From: Acanthamoeba castellanii str. Neff
Lineage: Eukaryota > Discosea > Longamoebia > Acanthamoebidae
Assembly: GCF_000313135.1 (NCBI RefSeq)
Contig: NW_004457599.1
Location: forward strand, 2,984 to 13,845
Reading direction: 5' to 3'
Length of the DNA: 10,862 nt
Below the pieces are notes generated by a model. The model did no database searches, was not told the DNA's origin, and saw only the letters and a list, made by a program, of their open reading frames with translations. How positions within the stretch are numbered: the stretch's first letter is position 1; every line of letters starts with the position of its first letter. Positions 1 through 8,281 of this stretch are shown piece after piece. The translations under genes were made by a program, and so were the position numbers.

Positions 1-179
1 CTAGGATCCTACTTCTCTCTGCTTTCAGACATTCTTCCTTCTCTTTTATTTTTCCTCCACTCAGTAAACATGGAGTATGCTGCACACACGAAGAAAAAGG
101 CTGGTGATTTCTGCGACATTTCACAACCCAGGAAACAGAGCCTTGCGTAGACACTGTGCAGGCAAGCAAGGACAAGGAC

Positions 180-1375
180 ATGGCGAAGGCTGTATGGCCC
201 AGCTTTGGTGTTGATATTGGTAGTGGCGGTGACGACTGCACGCGGACTGGACGTGGTCAAGTCACGGCAGGACGGGCTCGAGGCGTCGGTGGTGCGGGAT
301 GGGGCAGTTGCCCCCTCCTTCTCCGCAGAAGCGAGCCCGGTTGCTCCTGACTGGATGCCGTGGCCGTTTCTCTCCTCCATCTTCTCTCCCTTTACGCGCC
401 TCTACGAGGAACACGCCCCGCAGAGCCACTTTCTCGTACGGCACCACGCGCCCATAGAGGTCACCAACTTTGGCGTGGTCGATGGCTTGGGCCAGATCTC
501 CAGGACTGGTATGCCTCTTCTTCTCCTTCTTCTCCTTCTTCTTCTCCAGTTGCCTCTTCTTCCTTGATGGTGATGATATTGTTCTATGGAGGTAGATCCT
601 TTGTTGAAGGTGAGCACTACGCTCAAGAGCTCTAGTGGTATCAACAGCGAGGCCGTGAAGGAGAAGGATGAGGGTGGGTTGTACGTGTACCACCTCGAGC
701 TGGACTACGAGTGCAACGAAGAAGACCCGGTGAAGCGGTTGGTTGTGGTTCAGCTGCGCGAGCAGGCTGGCGATGCGCCTAGCGACCAGCAAGTAGAGAC
801 GGCGCCCAAGCTCACCTTCATGTTCAGAAAGCAGTGTCCCCTCCCGCGGCCGGCACGTACGTCGTCTCCACAGACTCCTCACCTCCGCTTGAGCCCTCGA
901 CAAGCTGGTCTTGAAGACTCACCAAAAAGGGCATCACGACGGTTCAGGCGAGGCCGAGGAGTGGCCAGTCACGGCATTGTTCACGACCTGGAGAGATGGC
1001 CTGCGAGGCGGCTCCCTGTTGATCGCCTCACCGTCATCGTCGTTGGGCGAAGAGAGTATCTATTACCGCTTCCGCTGGCCCGCACTGATGGTGGTGGTAG
1101 ATGAGGCACAGCAGCAGGAAGGCTACGGCCACGCGCGGGCGCCTGTTGAGGCGCAACAGCGCCACCAGACGCAGCGGCCCGCGGAGACAGCGCGTCGAGA
1201 GATGCTGCGTAGCTTCTTCAACATGCCGCTGTGGCTCACCGATGCGCTGATCGTCATTGGGATGGCGACCATCGCCATCGCGGCCGTGATGTTGGTCGTC
1301 GACCTCTCAAGGCTTTCGTCCGCGGCGGGGATGAAGACGGCCACGTGGCAGATGGAGCCGACGGCGAAGAGGTAG
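180..1375 (+). CDS. putative single-pass membrane protein, frame uncertain
   Basis: I do not recognise this family. The best coding signal begins with a signal-peptide-like hydrophobic run (LVLILVVAVTTARG, from 205). A luminal-type region follows, then one transmembrane helix (about 1231-1305, LWLTDALIVIGMATIAIAA) and a short tail ending at the stop at 1373-1375. A workable exon model is 205-508, 596-856 and 894-1375. Intron 1 (509-595, GTATGC to TAG) skips the in-frame stop at 565 and gives SRT/DPLLKV. Intron 2 (857-893, GTACGT to GAG) would be only 37 nt, shorter than any other intron here, so a frameshift is an alternative. No ATG lies in frame with the signal peptide: the ATG at 180 (MAKAVWP) is one base out of frame. 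A 26-codon upstream ORF lies at 70-150 in the leader. A frame-shifted tail continues to 1587. Existence of coding sequence is likely; the exact model is weak. Confidence 0.4.
514..549 (+). repeat. CTT/CTC pyrimidine repeat in a putative intron
   Basis: A run of CTT and CTC triplets ends in CCAG at about 549. Read as protein it gives only Leu, Ser or Pro homopolymers in the three frames. It is better explained as the polypyrimidine tract of the putative first intron of the membrane-protein gene. The frame-compatible acceptor, however, is the TAG at 593-595, well downstream of the tract. Confidence 0.5.
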
Positions 1376-1587
1376 TGCCGCTGTTGGCGCACGCAGCAGA
1401 GCCCGACATCGCGCAGCCGGCCGAGGAACAATTCCAACACCAACACCAACTCAGCGAGACGGACCAGCTGGCGAAGGAGGCAGTCAAGCCTAACCCCGAG
1501 GCGCTGATGACGTCAGGAGGCACCCAAGTCCGCCGAACAGCTACAGCAGACCTAAGAGAGTTGAGGAAGCGGGAAGGCCCTCAATGA
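1300..1587 (+). pseudogene. frame-shifted acidic tail of the membrane protein
   Basis: Directly after the transmembrane helix the coding-like signal (high GC at third positions, acidic composition) moves from the helix frame to another frame and stays open until TGA at 1585-1587. The product is rich in Asp, Glu, Gln and Ala and includes GEEVVPLLAHA, which fits the acidic dileucine sorting pattern [DE]xxxL[LI]. After that stop a third frame stays open to about 1867 and reads PLLEEDDESKVVIVGVGEVE. A cytosolic tail of a type I membrane protein would fit such features. No convincing intron explains the jumps, so I read this as an indel-broken continuation of the upstream gene. A short alternative C-terminus in the helix frame (stop at 1373) remains possible. 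Confidence 0.3.
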
Positions 1588-1611
1588 CCACAACGAGCAC
1601 ACAGAACCGAA

Positions 1612-1620
1612 TATAAAAAG
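1612..1620 (+). promoter_or_regulatory. TATA-like box TATAAAAAG
   Basis: A consensus-like TATA element on the plus strand lies in otherwise GC-rich DNA. No clear gene begins downstream: the nearest ATG codons open only very short frames. It may be a chance match, or a promoter of an RNA or gene I cannot see. Confidence 0.2.
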
Positions 1621-1708
1621 CAAGCCGCTCCTTGAAGAAGATGATGAAAGCAAAGTTGTCATTGTAGGCGTGGGTGAGGTGGAGTTCGATGGCGCACTCG
1701 GGCTACGC

Positions 1709-2340
1709 CACGGATTCAAAGTGGAGCGCGTGACACAGAGACAAAATTGGTTTTGGCTCTCCCAAAGTTCGCCCTCTTTTCCATCTCTTGGCAGCCCAGG
1801 CGCCAGAACATGGTTTGCAACGCGCATAGGCCCTGTATCGACCCACCAGCGGAACCTACGAACATGACAGTTGGCCGATAGCGCTCTTGCAGCGAAAGAA
1901 CGAGGCGTTGGTTGTACGAAACAATCGTGAGGTGTCATGGTAGCATGACTCACCCCACCACCTTCTCAGGTCGTAAAACTGGAAAAGAGGCGGAAAGGCG
2001 CGCTGCTGTGCTGGTGTTGAGGGGATGAGCACACGGGTGAGTGCGAACCCGAGGTGAATCCCATGTCACCACTCACAGGCCAGGTCATGCCAATGTTGAT
2101 TTCCTTGACCCATCGCGCCGGCCAATCGCTGTGCCGGCAGTCCCCATGTGCTGGCGAACGCTCCGAGGGTTTGCACGCCCGTGATGAGGAGGTGAGAGGT
2201 GAGAGGGTTCGAGTGCCAGGGGTGGTCGAACCAGTCCATTCCCCCAAACGGCCGAATCAATTGTTGGGAGCGCAAGCCGCCGAAAACCCACGCCCCAGCG
2301 GCCTCCACGATCAGGAAACAACCACTCACGCGGAACCTGC
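1709..2340 (-). other. possible exons of an unrecognised minus-strand gene
   Basis: On the minus strand a segment from about 2340 to 2077 has about 70% GC at third positions by my hand count. It reads as a hydrophobic protein, including GGMDWFDHPWHSNPLTSHLL and LGAFASTWGLPAQRLAG. It ends at a perfect GTGAGT donor (2076-2071). A 98-nt intron with acceptor TTTTCCAG would lead to a 25-nt exon (1978-1954), followed by a second perfect GTGAGT donor. Further acceptors at about 1890 open into reading frames of 10 to more than 60 codons. I recognise no family, and there is no clear start codon or stop. This is a hypothesis based on splice signals and composition only. Confidence 0.2.
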
Positions 2341-2810
2341 TCGCAGGCGATTGGGCGTGAGCGTAACTGGCAGCCCTGTCGCCCGTCACGCCGGTTGAGG
2401 GTTGAATTGTGATTTTTTGAATCGACCACCCGCGAGGCCTCAACACGCAGCGGCTTAAGAAGCCTCCTCCACTCGCCTGGCTGAAGACAGACAGTTGGCT
2501 GGCCGGCCCCAGGATAGAGTAACGCGTTCTCCTCCCGTGTTTCCCCCCGCGCACACACGCACAGCACCGTCACCATCAGACAGAGCGAACGGCAGTACTG
2601 TTGGACACGGACCGCCTGGCGCCACCGCGCACACGCGACAGCAGTTCCTTCATCGCGTCAGGAACAGTACAAGACCAGAGCAACACGAGTAGGCTTCGTC
2701 CTGGTGCTTGGCTCGAGCAGGGACCTGCAACTCACCACTTCTAGCAAAACCACCCGAAGGGTCATCAACCCAGACGGCTCGATCATCTTCGGTTCGAGAA
2801 GACGCGAAGG

Positions 2811-4682
2811 ATGGAGATGCTCTACTCGCCTTCGTCGCCATCTTCGGCGGCGTCGAGCGACTCGATCCCATCCCTGAACGACCCCGGGGCCAGCAGCGAA
2901 GGCGACGCGTGCCCGAACGTCTCTTCATCATCGACCCTGGTGGGCGTCGATGACGACGACGTCGTTGGAGGAGACGATGGCAGTGGAGCGTCCCAAGATG
3001 AGCCCAGCAAGGACTCGATCCTCACCCTGCTCGGCATGCGCTTCCTGCCCACCACGCCCAACGCCCACCACATTCCCTCGTCGCTGGCCTCGCCCATCAC
3101 GCCCATGGTCGGCCAGTCCTCGACGCCGGTGACCTTCGCAGGCGCTTCGCCCTCCACCAGCGGCGGCCACTCCCTGTCGTCCACGTTCCTCGCGCCGTCG
3201 CCCCTGACCCCGGCCTCGTCGTCGCTGGGCCTGCCCACCTCCTTTGCCAACCCGGCCATGTCGGGCATGTCCGGCACCTCCTCGACCGGCGCCTTCCCCT
3301 ACTACTCCACCTCGCTCCTGTCCCCATCTTCCTCGTCCCCACCCGCCGTCTACACCCCGCCCTCGCCCACCATGCCCTCCGCCTCGGCCTACCAACACCA
3401 ACACCACCAACACCACCAACACCACCAGTACCAGCAGCCGCAACACCTCCAGTACCAGCCTTCTTCCTCGTCGTACCCGCTCACGTCGCAGCTGCTCTAC
3501 CCGCAGCAGCCGCAGCCCCAGCAACAGTACCAGCAACCGCAGCAGTACCAGATCGTGCCGCAGCAGCAGACCTACCAGCAACAGCAGCAGTACCAACCGC
3601 AGCAGCACTCGTCGTCGGGGTCGTTCGGGTTCTTGCCGTCGCAGCAGCTGTACATCCAGGCCCATCTCAACTCGGACGCGGCGGGCGACCACCACTCGTT
3701 CGTCGAGCCGCTGGGCGTGGGCCACAAGCGCAAGGCCGACTTGGCACTGACCGACTCGACCCTCCACCACCAGCACCACCATCAGCACCAGCCGTACCAG
3801 CAACAGCTCCACAACTCGAGCGAGCTAACGGTGGCGCCGCACAGGAGAGACCACGACGGCTACGGCGGCCACCATCACCACAACCACCACCACCACGGCC
3901 AACAGTACCAGCACCAGCACAACGGCGGCCACCACCACCATCACCAGCAGCAGCAACAGCCGCATCACCACCAACAGCAGCTGGTCGTTGCCGCCAAGGC
4001 CAAGAAGCGACGAGTGCGGAAGACCTGGACCGAGCGGTTCCAGCAGCTCAAGGAGTTCAAGCAGCGGTTCGGCCACTGCAAGGTGCCCAAGGGCTGGAGC
4101 GAAGATCCGAAGCTCGCTCGCTGGGTAGGTGGACCCAAGTTTTAGATCGAACAGTTTAGGTCCGATCTAACTCCGAACATGTATGATCGGCAGGTCTGCA
4201 ACATGCGGCAGAGCAAGAGGATGGGCAAGATGAAGGAGGAGCGGGTGAGGAAGCTGGAGGAGCTCGGCTTCCTGTGGCGCTGCGAGCAGACCGGAAAGGT
4301 GATCTGGGAGGAGATGATCGAGAAGCTCAAGGCCTTCCAAGCCCGCCACGGCCACTGCAGGTTCGCACCTCTTCGCTTGCTCTTCGTTTTCTGTCCCAAA
4401 TTTTGCTGACTCTTCGCTCTTTTGGTAACGAGTAGAGTCCCGGTCGAATGGCCCGAAGATCCACAGCTGTCGGCGTGGGTGGTCTACGTGAGGCAGCGCA
4501 ACCGTGCCAACAACCTGTCGCAGGAGAAGGTCAAGGAGCTCGACGCGATTCAGTTCGTATGGACCGACGTCGCCACGGCCGCAGCGGCTTCCAACGGTTC
4601 GACGGCTGCCACCACCTCCAACGCACAGCGGAGGAGCGACCCCGGCGAGGCCGACCCTGGCCGCCCCGAACTGTTGTACTGA
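2811..4682 (+). CDS. Gln/His-rich nuclear protein with two HA domains
   Basis: The exons are 2811-4124, 4194-4360 and 4436-4682, giving 575 residues. The ATG at 2811 is the first in frame after the stop at 2742. Residues 1 to about 185 are Ser/Pro/Thr-rich; about 190 to 395 are Gln/His-rich. Basic signals lie at about 304-308 (HKRK) and 396-404 (KAKKRRVRK). Two helicase-associated domains (PF03457 type) follow: about 404-466 (KEFKQRFGHCKVPKGWSED, later LEELGFLW) and 473-536 (FQARHGHCRVPVEWPED, later IQFVW). Each has the FGHC/HGHC-VP-W-EDP-L-W core and closes in FxW. A tail of about 39 Ala/Ser/Thr-rich residues ends in LLY. Intron 1 (69 nt) contains an in-frame TAG; intron 2 (75 nt) has to be removed to complete GHCRVP. 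HA domains are usually C-terminal to bacterial helicases, but no helicase motifs occur here. A DNA-binding or transcription role is inferred from the domain and the nuclear signals. Confidence 0.85.
3387..3985 (+). repeat. CAG/CAC-rich triplet tract coding Gln and His
   Basis: Interrupted CAG, CAA, CAC and CAT codons encode His/Gln blocks, including runs of five His and five Gln near 3930-3960. Mixed synonymous codons break up the pure triplet runs. The tract lies inside exon 1 of the HA-domain gene and is the likely source of the long but meaningless Leu/Val/Arg-rich open frame on the opposite strand. Confidence 0.7.
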
Positions 4683-4850
4683 GCCCCGCGACAGGGCCAG
4701 GCCGGGTTGACGAGATCGTCGCCCCCTACACGTGTACATACGCAAGCCCGACCACCACCGGAGACGCACGCTTTTTGTTTTGAGAGAAGAGGGAGAGGAG
4801 CAGATGCTTCAGCATCACCACTCACACACCGCACCGCACCACACCTGTAC

Positions 4851-4874
4851 CATTCGCACATTCGCACATTCGCA
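4851..4874 (+). repeat. tandem octamer CATTCGCA, three copies
   Basis: Three perfect head-to-tail copies of CATTCGCA lie in the convergent intergenic region, about 170 bp past the stop of the HA-domain gene. The function is unknown; slippage is the simplest origin. Confidence 0.9.
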
Positions 4875-4935
4875 AGAGCAGCAGTACTCAATCGCACACG
4901 CTAGCCGTTCACCTTGCTCGACCGGGTCAGAGGAG

Positions 4936-4950
4936 TTTAGTTTAGTTTAG
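4936..4950 (+). repeat. TTTAG tandem repeat, three copies
   Basis: Three perfect copies of TTTAG lie in the same intergenic region. It is too short to be read as telomeric and is most likely a microsatellite seed. Confidence 0.85.
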
Positions 4951-5056
4951 TGGCCGCCTGTACATGAGCTCTCTCTTTTCGCTTGCTTGCTTGCCGCGTC
5001 CCTTGGCGATAGCGCGAGACGTCGAAGCGGTGGTGATTTAAAAAAATGTCGCGTCT

Positions 5057-8000
5057 TCAGGCTCCTGCCTCGATACCGTCTTCTCGTTCGACCTCTTTGT
5101 GCTTGCCTTCGCCCTCGATGGCATCGCCTTCGTCGTCCTCGCCGTTCCCTTCTTGGTCGTCCTCCTGCTCCTGTCGGCCGTTCGCTGGTCTGTGCATGAC
5201 CGGCGCCTGCAGGTCGGCCCCGAGCCCCGACGACGAAGACGAACTTGAAGAAAGCGACGGATGAAGGTGCACTTCATCCACCACCCCCGCCACCGCCGCC
5301 GATTGTTGGCTCTCCACCAGCTGCATCTCGCCGTGCATGTTTCGCACATTCTCCAAATTCCGCTCGGCCTCCTTCATCAGTTGGCTGTGCGCGGTGGTGC
5401 GTGTTGTGTGTATCGTGTCGCGTCGCGTCCGTGTCGTGTCGTGTCGTGTCGTGTCGTGTCGTGTCGTGTCGTGTCGTGTCGTGTCGTGTCGTGTGTAGAC
5501 GAGTCAGACAACACTTATGCCGATGGTGGCGGGGGAATTGGTTACCTGCCGAGGTTGGTGACGTGGGTGTTGAGCACGGTGTACATTTGCTGCAGCTTGC
5601 CGATGAGTTTGCTCTTTCGTTGGTACATGTCCCCGTCCGCCTTCTTGGCTGCCGAGGCCTCTTCGCACAGCCGGCTCACTGTCCGTCGCCAACACCCAAC
5701 ACGTTCGTATCACCGCCGCCGCAATCGAACACAACTCACGACACACACGACACACGACACGACACACACACGCAATGCACACGAAACGCGAGCAACGTAC
5801 AGACAGACGCTAGTTTGTCGGAGCGCGAGCAGGCCAGTATGTAGCCCTCCTTGCCGACCATCGCCCGGACGGCGAGCCCGTAGTGCTTGTAGCAGAACTC
5901 AAAGTCCTTGAGCACGACCTCCTTGCAGCGCTGTAGCACGTACAGACCCACGCGATGAGTAACGCGACTACCCACACGAGCCGGCGCAACACCGCACACG
6001 ACACACATACGACACACATACACACACACACACACACACGACACACACACACACACACACCCACAAGCGCGACACAAGCCTCCATACCTTGTTATCGCCG
6101 GGCTTGTTCCTGAAGGGCGCCTTGCACTTACAGTACAGCGAGTCCGGATCCTGCTCGATGTGCTCCGCACAGTACACCGGCTGTTCGCCTGAGCGCCGGG
6201 GGGGGGGGTGGTAACAGTTAAACTCTGCCGATAGAAGACGCGGTGGCCGAGGGGCCACTACTGAGGTTGCGTGGACTCTTTGGGTCGGTACCGATGTATT
6301 CCATGAGCGCTGCGTTGCGACACCGGGCCTGCTTCTTGGCGTTCATGCCCTGGCACTGCACGCCCTTCTGCTGCGTGAACTGTGCGCGCGCGTAGTCAGC
6401 TCCTCCCCCCTCCCGAATGATCGATCGGAAGCGGAGGGGGCGTTGGCGCACCTTCGGCCGAACCGTGCGTACGGGTTTGACATAGGGCCGCGACGGCCGT
6501 TTGCGCTTGCTCCCGTCCGGAGACTAGTAAAGCGAGAGAGAGAGAGAGAGAAGAGAGAGATTGAGTCGGGCGTTCGGTGGAGAGGAGAGGAGCGAGTGGG
6601 AGGGAATGGAGGAGACGATCACCTGGATGCAATCACCGGATGGCGGGCCATCGCCGCCAACGACAACGCCGCTGCTGGCGCCGGCACTGCTCGCGGGGGC
6701 CATCATCATCATGGAGGCTGGACCCATGCCGCCTCCCGGCGCCATCATCATCGCAGGAGACGCGCCCATGCCGCCTCCCGGCGCCATCATCATCGCGGGC
6801 GAGGGACCCATCGCCATCGCCATCGGCGGGTAGACCGCGGACGCCATGCCTCCGGGTCCGCCGGCCTGCTGGCCTCCCGCCTGCCAATCATTATTGTTAT
6901 TTGTTTAATAATTTATAATAAACAGAAATAGCAAGCGAGGGAGGCGCACTGTAGGTCGGGGCGGGTTGGTCGTGGGCATGCCTGGCTGGGCCATCACAGG
7001 CATCGGACCGTAGGGCCTTCACACAAAAAGGCGCACGAGGGTTGGCGCGCAATGCACTGGAGGCTTGAAGAAGAAGAAGAAGAGTGGTCGAGGGCGCACG
7101 TACGTGTTGAGCATGGACATGGGCATCATTGACATGGCGGCGGGGTAGGGCATGGACATGGGCATCATCGACATTCCGGACATGCCAGCGGCGGGGTAGG
7201 ACATGGGCACGGGCACCATCTGCATGCCCATCGAGGTCGGCATCCAGGTGTAGGACATCGCGCCCATGCCCATCGCTGGCATTCCACCCATTCCGCCCAT
7301 CGCAGGCATTCCGCCCATGGCGGCCTGCATCGCGCCCATTCCGGGCATGGCGGCCATGGCCGACATGGGCATGCCCGCCATCGCGGCCATGGGCATCGTC
7401 GCCATCCCGCCCATGCCCGGCATCGCGCCCATGCTCGCCATAGTCGGCATCCCATTCATTCCCTGCATTCCCTGCATTCCTCCACCTGTCGCGCAGAGAG
7501 ACGCGATGAGCGCACGACGACGAAGGGTCGAGATCGGGTGCGTGGCGGGCGTACCCATCATGTAGGCCATCTGGGGGAAGGCCTTGAGCATCATCTGCAG
7601 GTTGGAGATCGAGGGCGCGGGCGACGAGGGCGGCTGGGACGAGGAGGAGAGCGAAAGCGAAGACGAGGGCGACGATGAAGGGGAGGGGGACGACGGCGCG
7701 GGGGTCGAGGCGGGCGACGACTCCGGCGGCGACATCATCTCCGACGCCGACGCCGATGAGGTGGTGGCCGAGGTGGTCGACGTAGTGGGCGTGGTTGTAG
7801 TCGACGGCCAGCCGCTCGACGAAGGGATCATCAGCGATGTGGGCTGGGTCGATGATGAGGCGGGCATGGACGACGATGACAGGGAGACCACCGTGGAGGG
7901 AAACGACGACGGGAAGCCCGACGACAGGAAGGGCATGGACGAGGCCCCGGCGGCGGCCGATGACGACGACGACGCTGGGGAGAAGGGCGACGGCGCGCCG

Positions 8001-8281
8001 GACATGAAGGAGGGGAAGGGCGACGGCATGGACGAAGATGAGAGGGAGAACGCCGATGATGACGATGACGAGGAGGTAGACGTGGGTGTCTGGGTCGGGG
8101 TGAAGAGATAGGAGGACGGTGTGTGCGGCAAGCTGAGGGAGAGGGTGGACGAGGAGGAGAGTGATGCAGCCGGCGTGCTGGGCGGATTGTTGAGGGTGGT
8201 GGCGGCGGTTGAGGTGGAGGAGAAGGAGGGAGTCATCGGGGTCTGCGACGAGGCGGCGGGCAAGAAGAACGAAGACGGCAT
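5057..8281 (-). CDS. Met/Ser-rich protein with double CCCH zinc module and coiled coil
   Basis: The ten exons are 7555-8281, 7104-7485, 6950-7016, 6623-6880, 6452-6523, 6292-6379, 6088-6188, 5801-5930, 5546-5678 and 5057-5384. They sum to 2286 nt (761 residues), with GT-AG at every intron. Residues 1-242 are Ser/Pro/Thr-rich, and about 243-370 and 404-460 are Met/Gly/Ala-rich. SKRKRPSRP (483-491) is a probable nuclear signal. Two zinc units follow: C511-x10-C522-x15-C538-x2-H541 and C553-x13-C567-x10-C578-x2-H581 (C551 could replace C553). About 590-690 is helical and coiled-coil-like, and the tail is Glu/Asp-rich. The Cys/His pattern resembles the zf-C3Hc3H module of KANSL2 and INO80D, which suggests a chromatin role, but I cannot name the gene. 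ATG 8281 is the first in its frame after a TAG near 8377, although an upstream exon is possible. Introns 7 to 9 are the longest and carry microsatellites. Confidence 0.8.
5431..5490 (+). repeat. GTGTC pentanucleotide microsatellite, 12 perfect copies
   Basis: Twelve uninterrupted copies span exactly 60 bp inside intron 9 (5385-5545) of the zinc-module gene. The transcript carries them as GACAC. Imperfect copies flank the array on the left (CGTGTCGCGTCGCG), which suggests expansion from a degenerate seed. Confidence 0.95.
5735..5783 (+). repeat. CA/ACGACAC-rich microsatellite in intron 8
   Basis: An imperfect run of CACGACACA units lies in intron 8 (5679-5800) of the zinc-module gene. It resembles the neighbouring repeats in introns 7 and 9. 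Confidence 0.8.
5996..6063 (+). repeat. CA dinucleotide microsatellite in intron 7
   Basis: Interrupted (CA)n blocks broken by ATACGA and CGA fill about half of intron 7 (5931-6087) of the zinc-module gene. In the transcript this is a (TG)n tract. Confidence 0.9.
6198..6208 (+). repeat. G11 homopolymer beside a splice acceptor
   Basis: The transcript of the zinc-module gene reads this as eleven C, then GGCGCTCAG, at the end of intron 6 (6189-6291). The C run takes the place of the usual U-rich polypyrimidine tract. Confidence 0.85.
6533..6560 (+). repeat. GA-rich microsatellite in intron 4
   Basis: (GA)n on the plus strand is (CT)n in the transcript. It forms a long polypyrimidine tract just before the TTACTAG acceptor of intron 4 (6524-6622) of the zinc-module gene. 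Confidence 0.85.
6723..6796 (-). repeat. 42-nt coding duplication (SPAMMMAPGGGMG)
   Basis: Two copies of a 32-bp identical block (6723-6754 and 6765-6796) lie 42 bp apart in exon 4. They encode two consecutive 14-residue units, SPAMMMAPGGGMGA and SPAMMMAPGGGMGP, at residues about 419-446. A diverged third unit with four Met follows. The near identity at the DNA level suggests a recent in-frame duplication within the Met-rich region. Confidence 0.9.

Larger units (their letters stand above)
1588..2810. other. 1.2-kb region without a confident gene
   Basis: No ORF here has a recognisable domain. Base composition is less GC-skewed at codon position three than in the flanking genes. It contains a TATA-like box, a weakly coding-like minus-strand segment with splice consensus sites (1709-2340), and the 5-prime flank of the HA-domain gene (about 2400-2810). 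In that flank the frame of the downstream gene closes at TAG 2742-2744, and no ATG in that frame precedes 2811. Confidence 0.5.
4683..5056. other. convergent intergenic region
   Basis: This 374-bp gap holds the 3-prime ends of two convergent genes (stops at 4682 plus and 5057 minus). It contains a tandem octamer, a TTTAG triplicate, a small palindrome GATGCT-TC-AGCATC (4803-4816) and a CTTG repeat near 4981-4993. I see no AATAAA on either strand and no gene. A run of seven A (5040-5046) lies just past the minus-strand stop and is seven T in that transcript. Confidence 0.6.

Noticed and set aside
262..903. 213-codon minus-strand frame opposite the first gene
   Set aside because: It contains Arg/Lys/Glu runs produced by the complement of the pyrimidine repeat and has no domain. 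The plus strand shows a signal peptide and membrane helix instead.
2195..2235. GGTTCGAGTGCC, resembling a tRNA B box, with a similar motif on the other strand
   Set aside because: The flanking bases do not form a T-arm stem, and no acceptor, D or anticodon stem can be drawn around it.
2928..3812. 294-codon Leu/Val/Arg-rich open frame on the minus strand
   Set aside because: It is the antisense shadow of the Gln/His/Ser-rich exon 1 of the HA-domain gene; GC-rich triplet tracts keep the opposite strand free of stops.
5245..5911. Plus-strand frames with Cys-Arg-Val-Val-Ser repeats
   Set aside because: They are made by the GTGTC microsatellite in an intron. Pentanucleotide arrays give a repeating pentapeptide in any frame and do not indicate a gene.
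7584..8111. 175-codon Asp/Glu-rich open frame on the plus strand
   Set aside because: It is the complement of Ser codons (TCG, TCC, TCA) in exon 1 of the zinc-module gene. No splice-consistent extension or domain is present.
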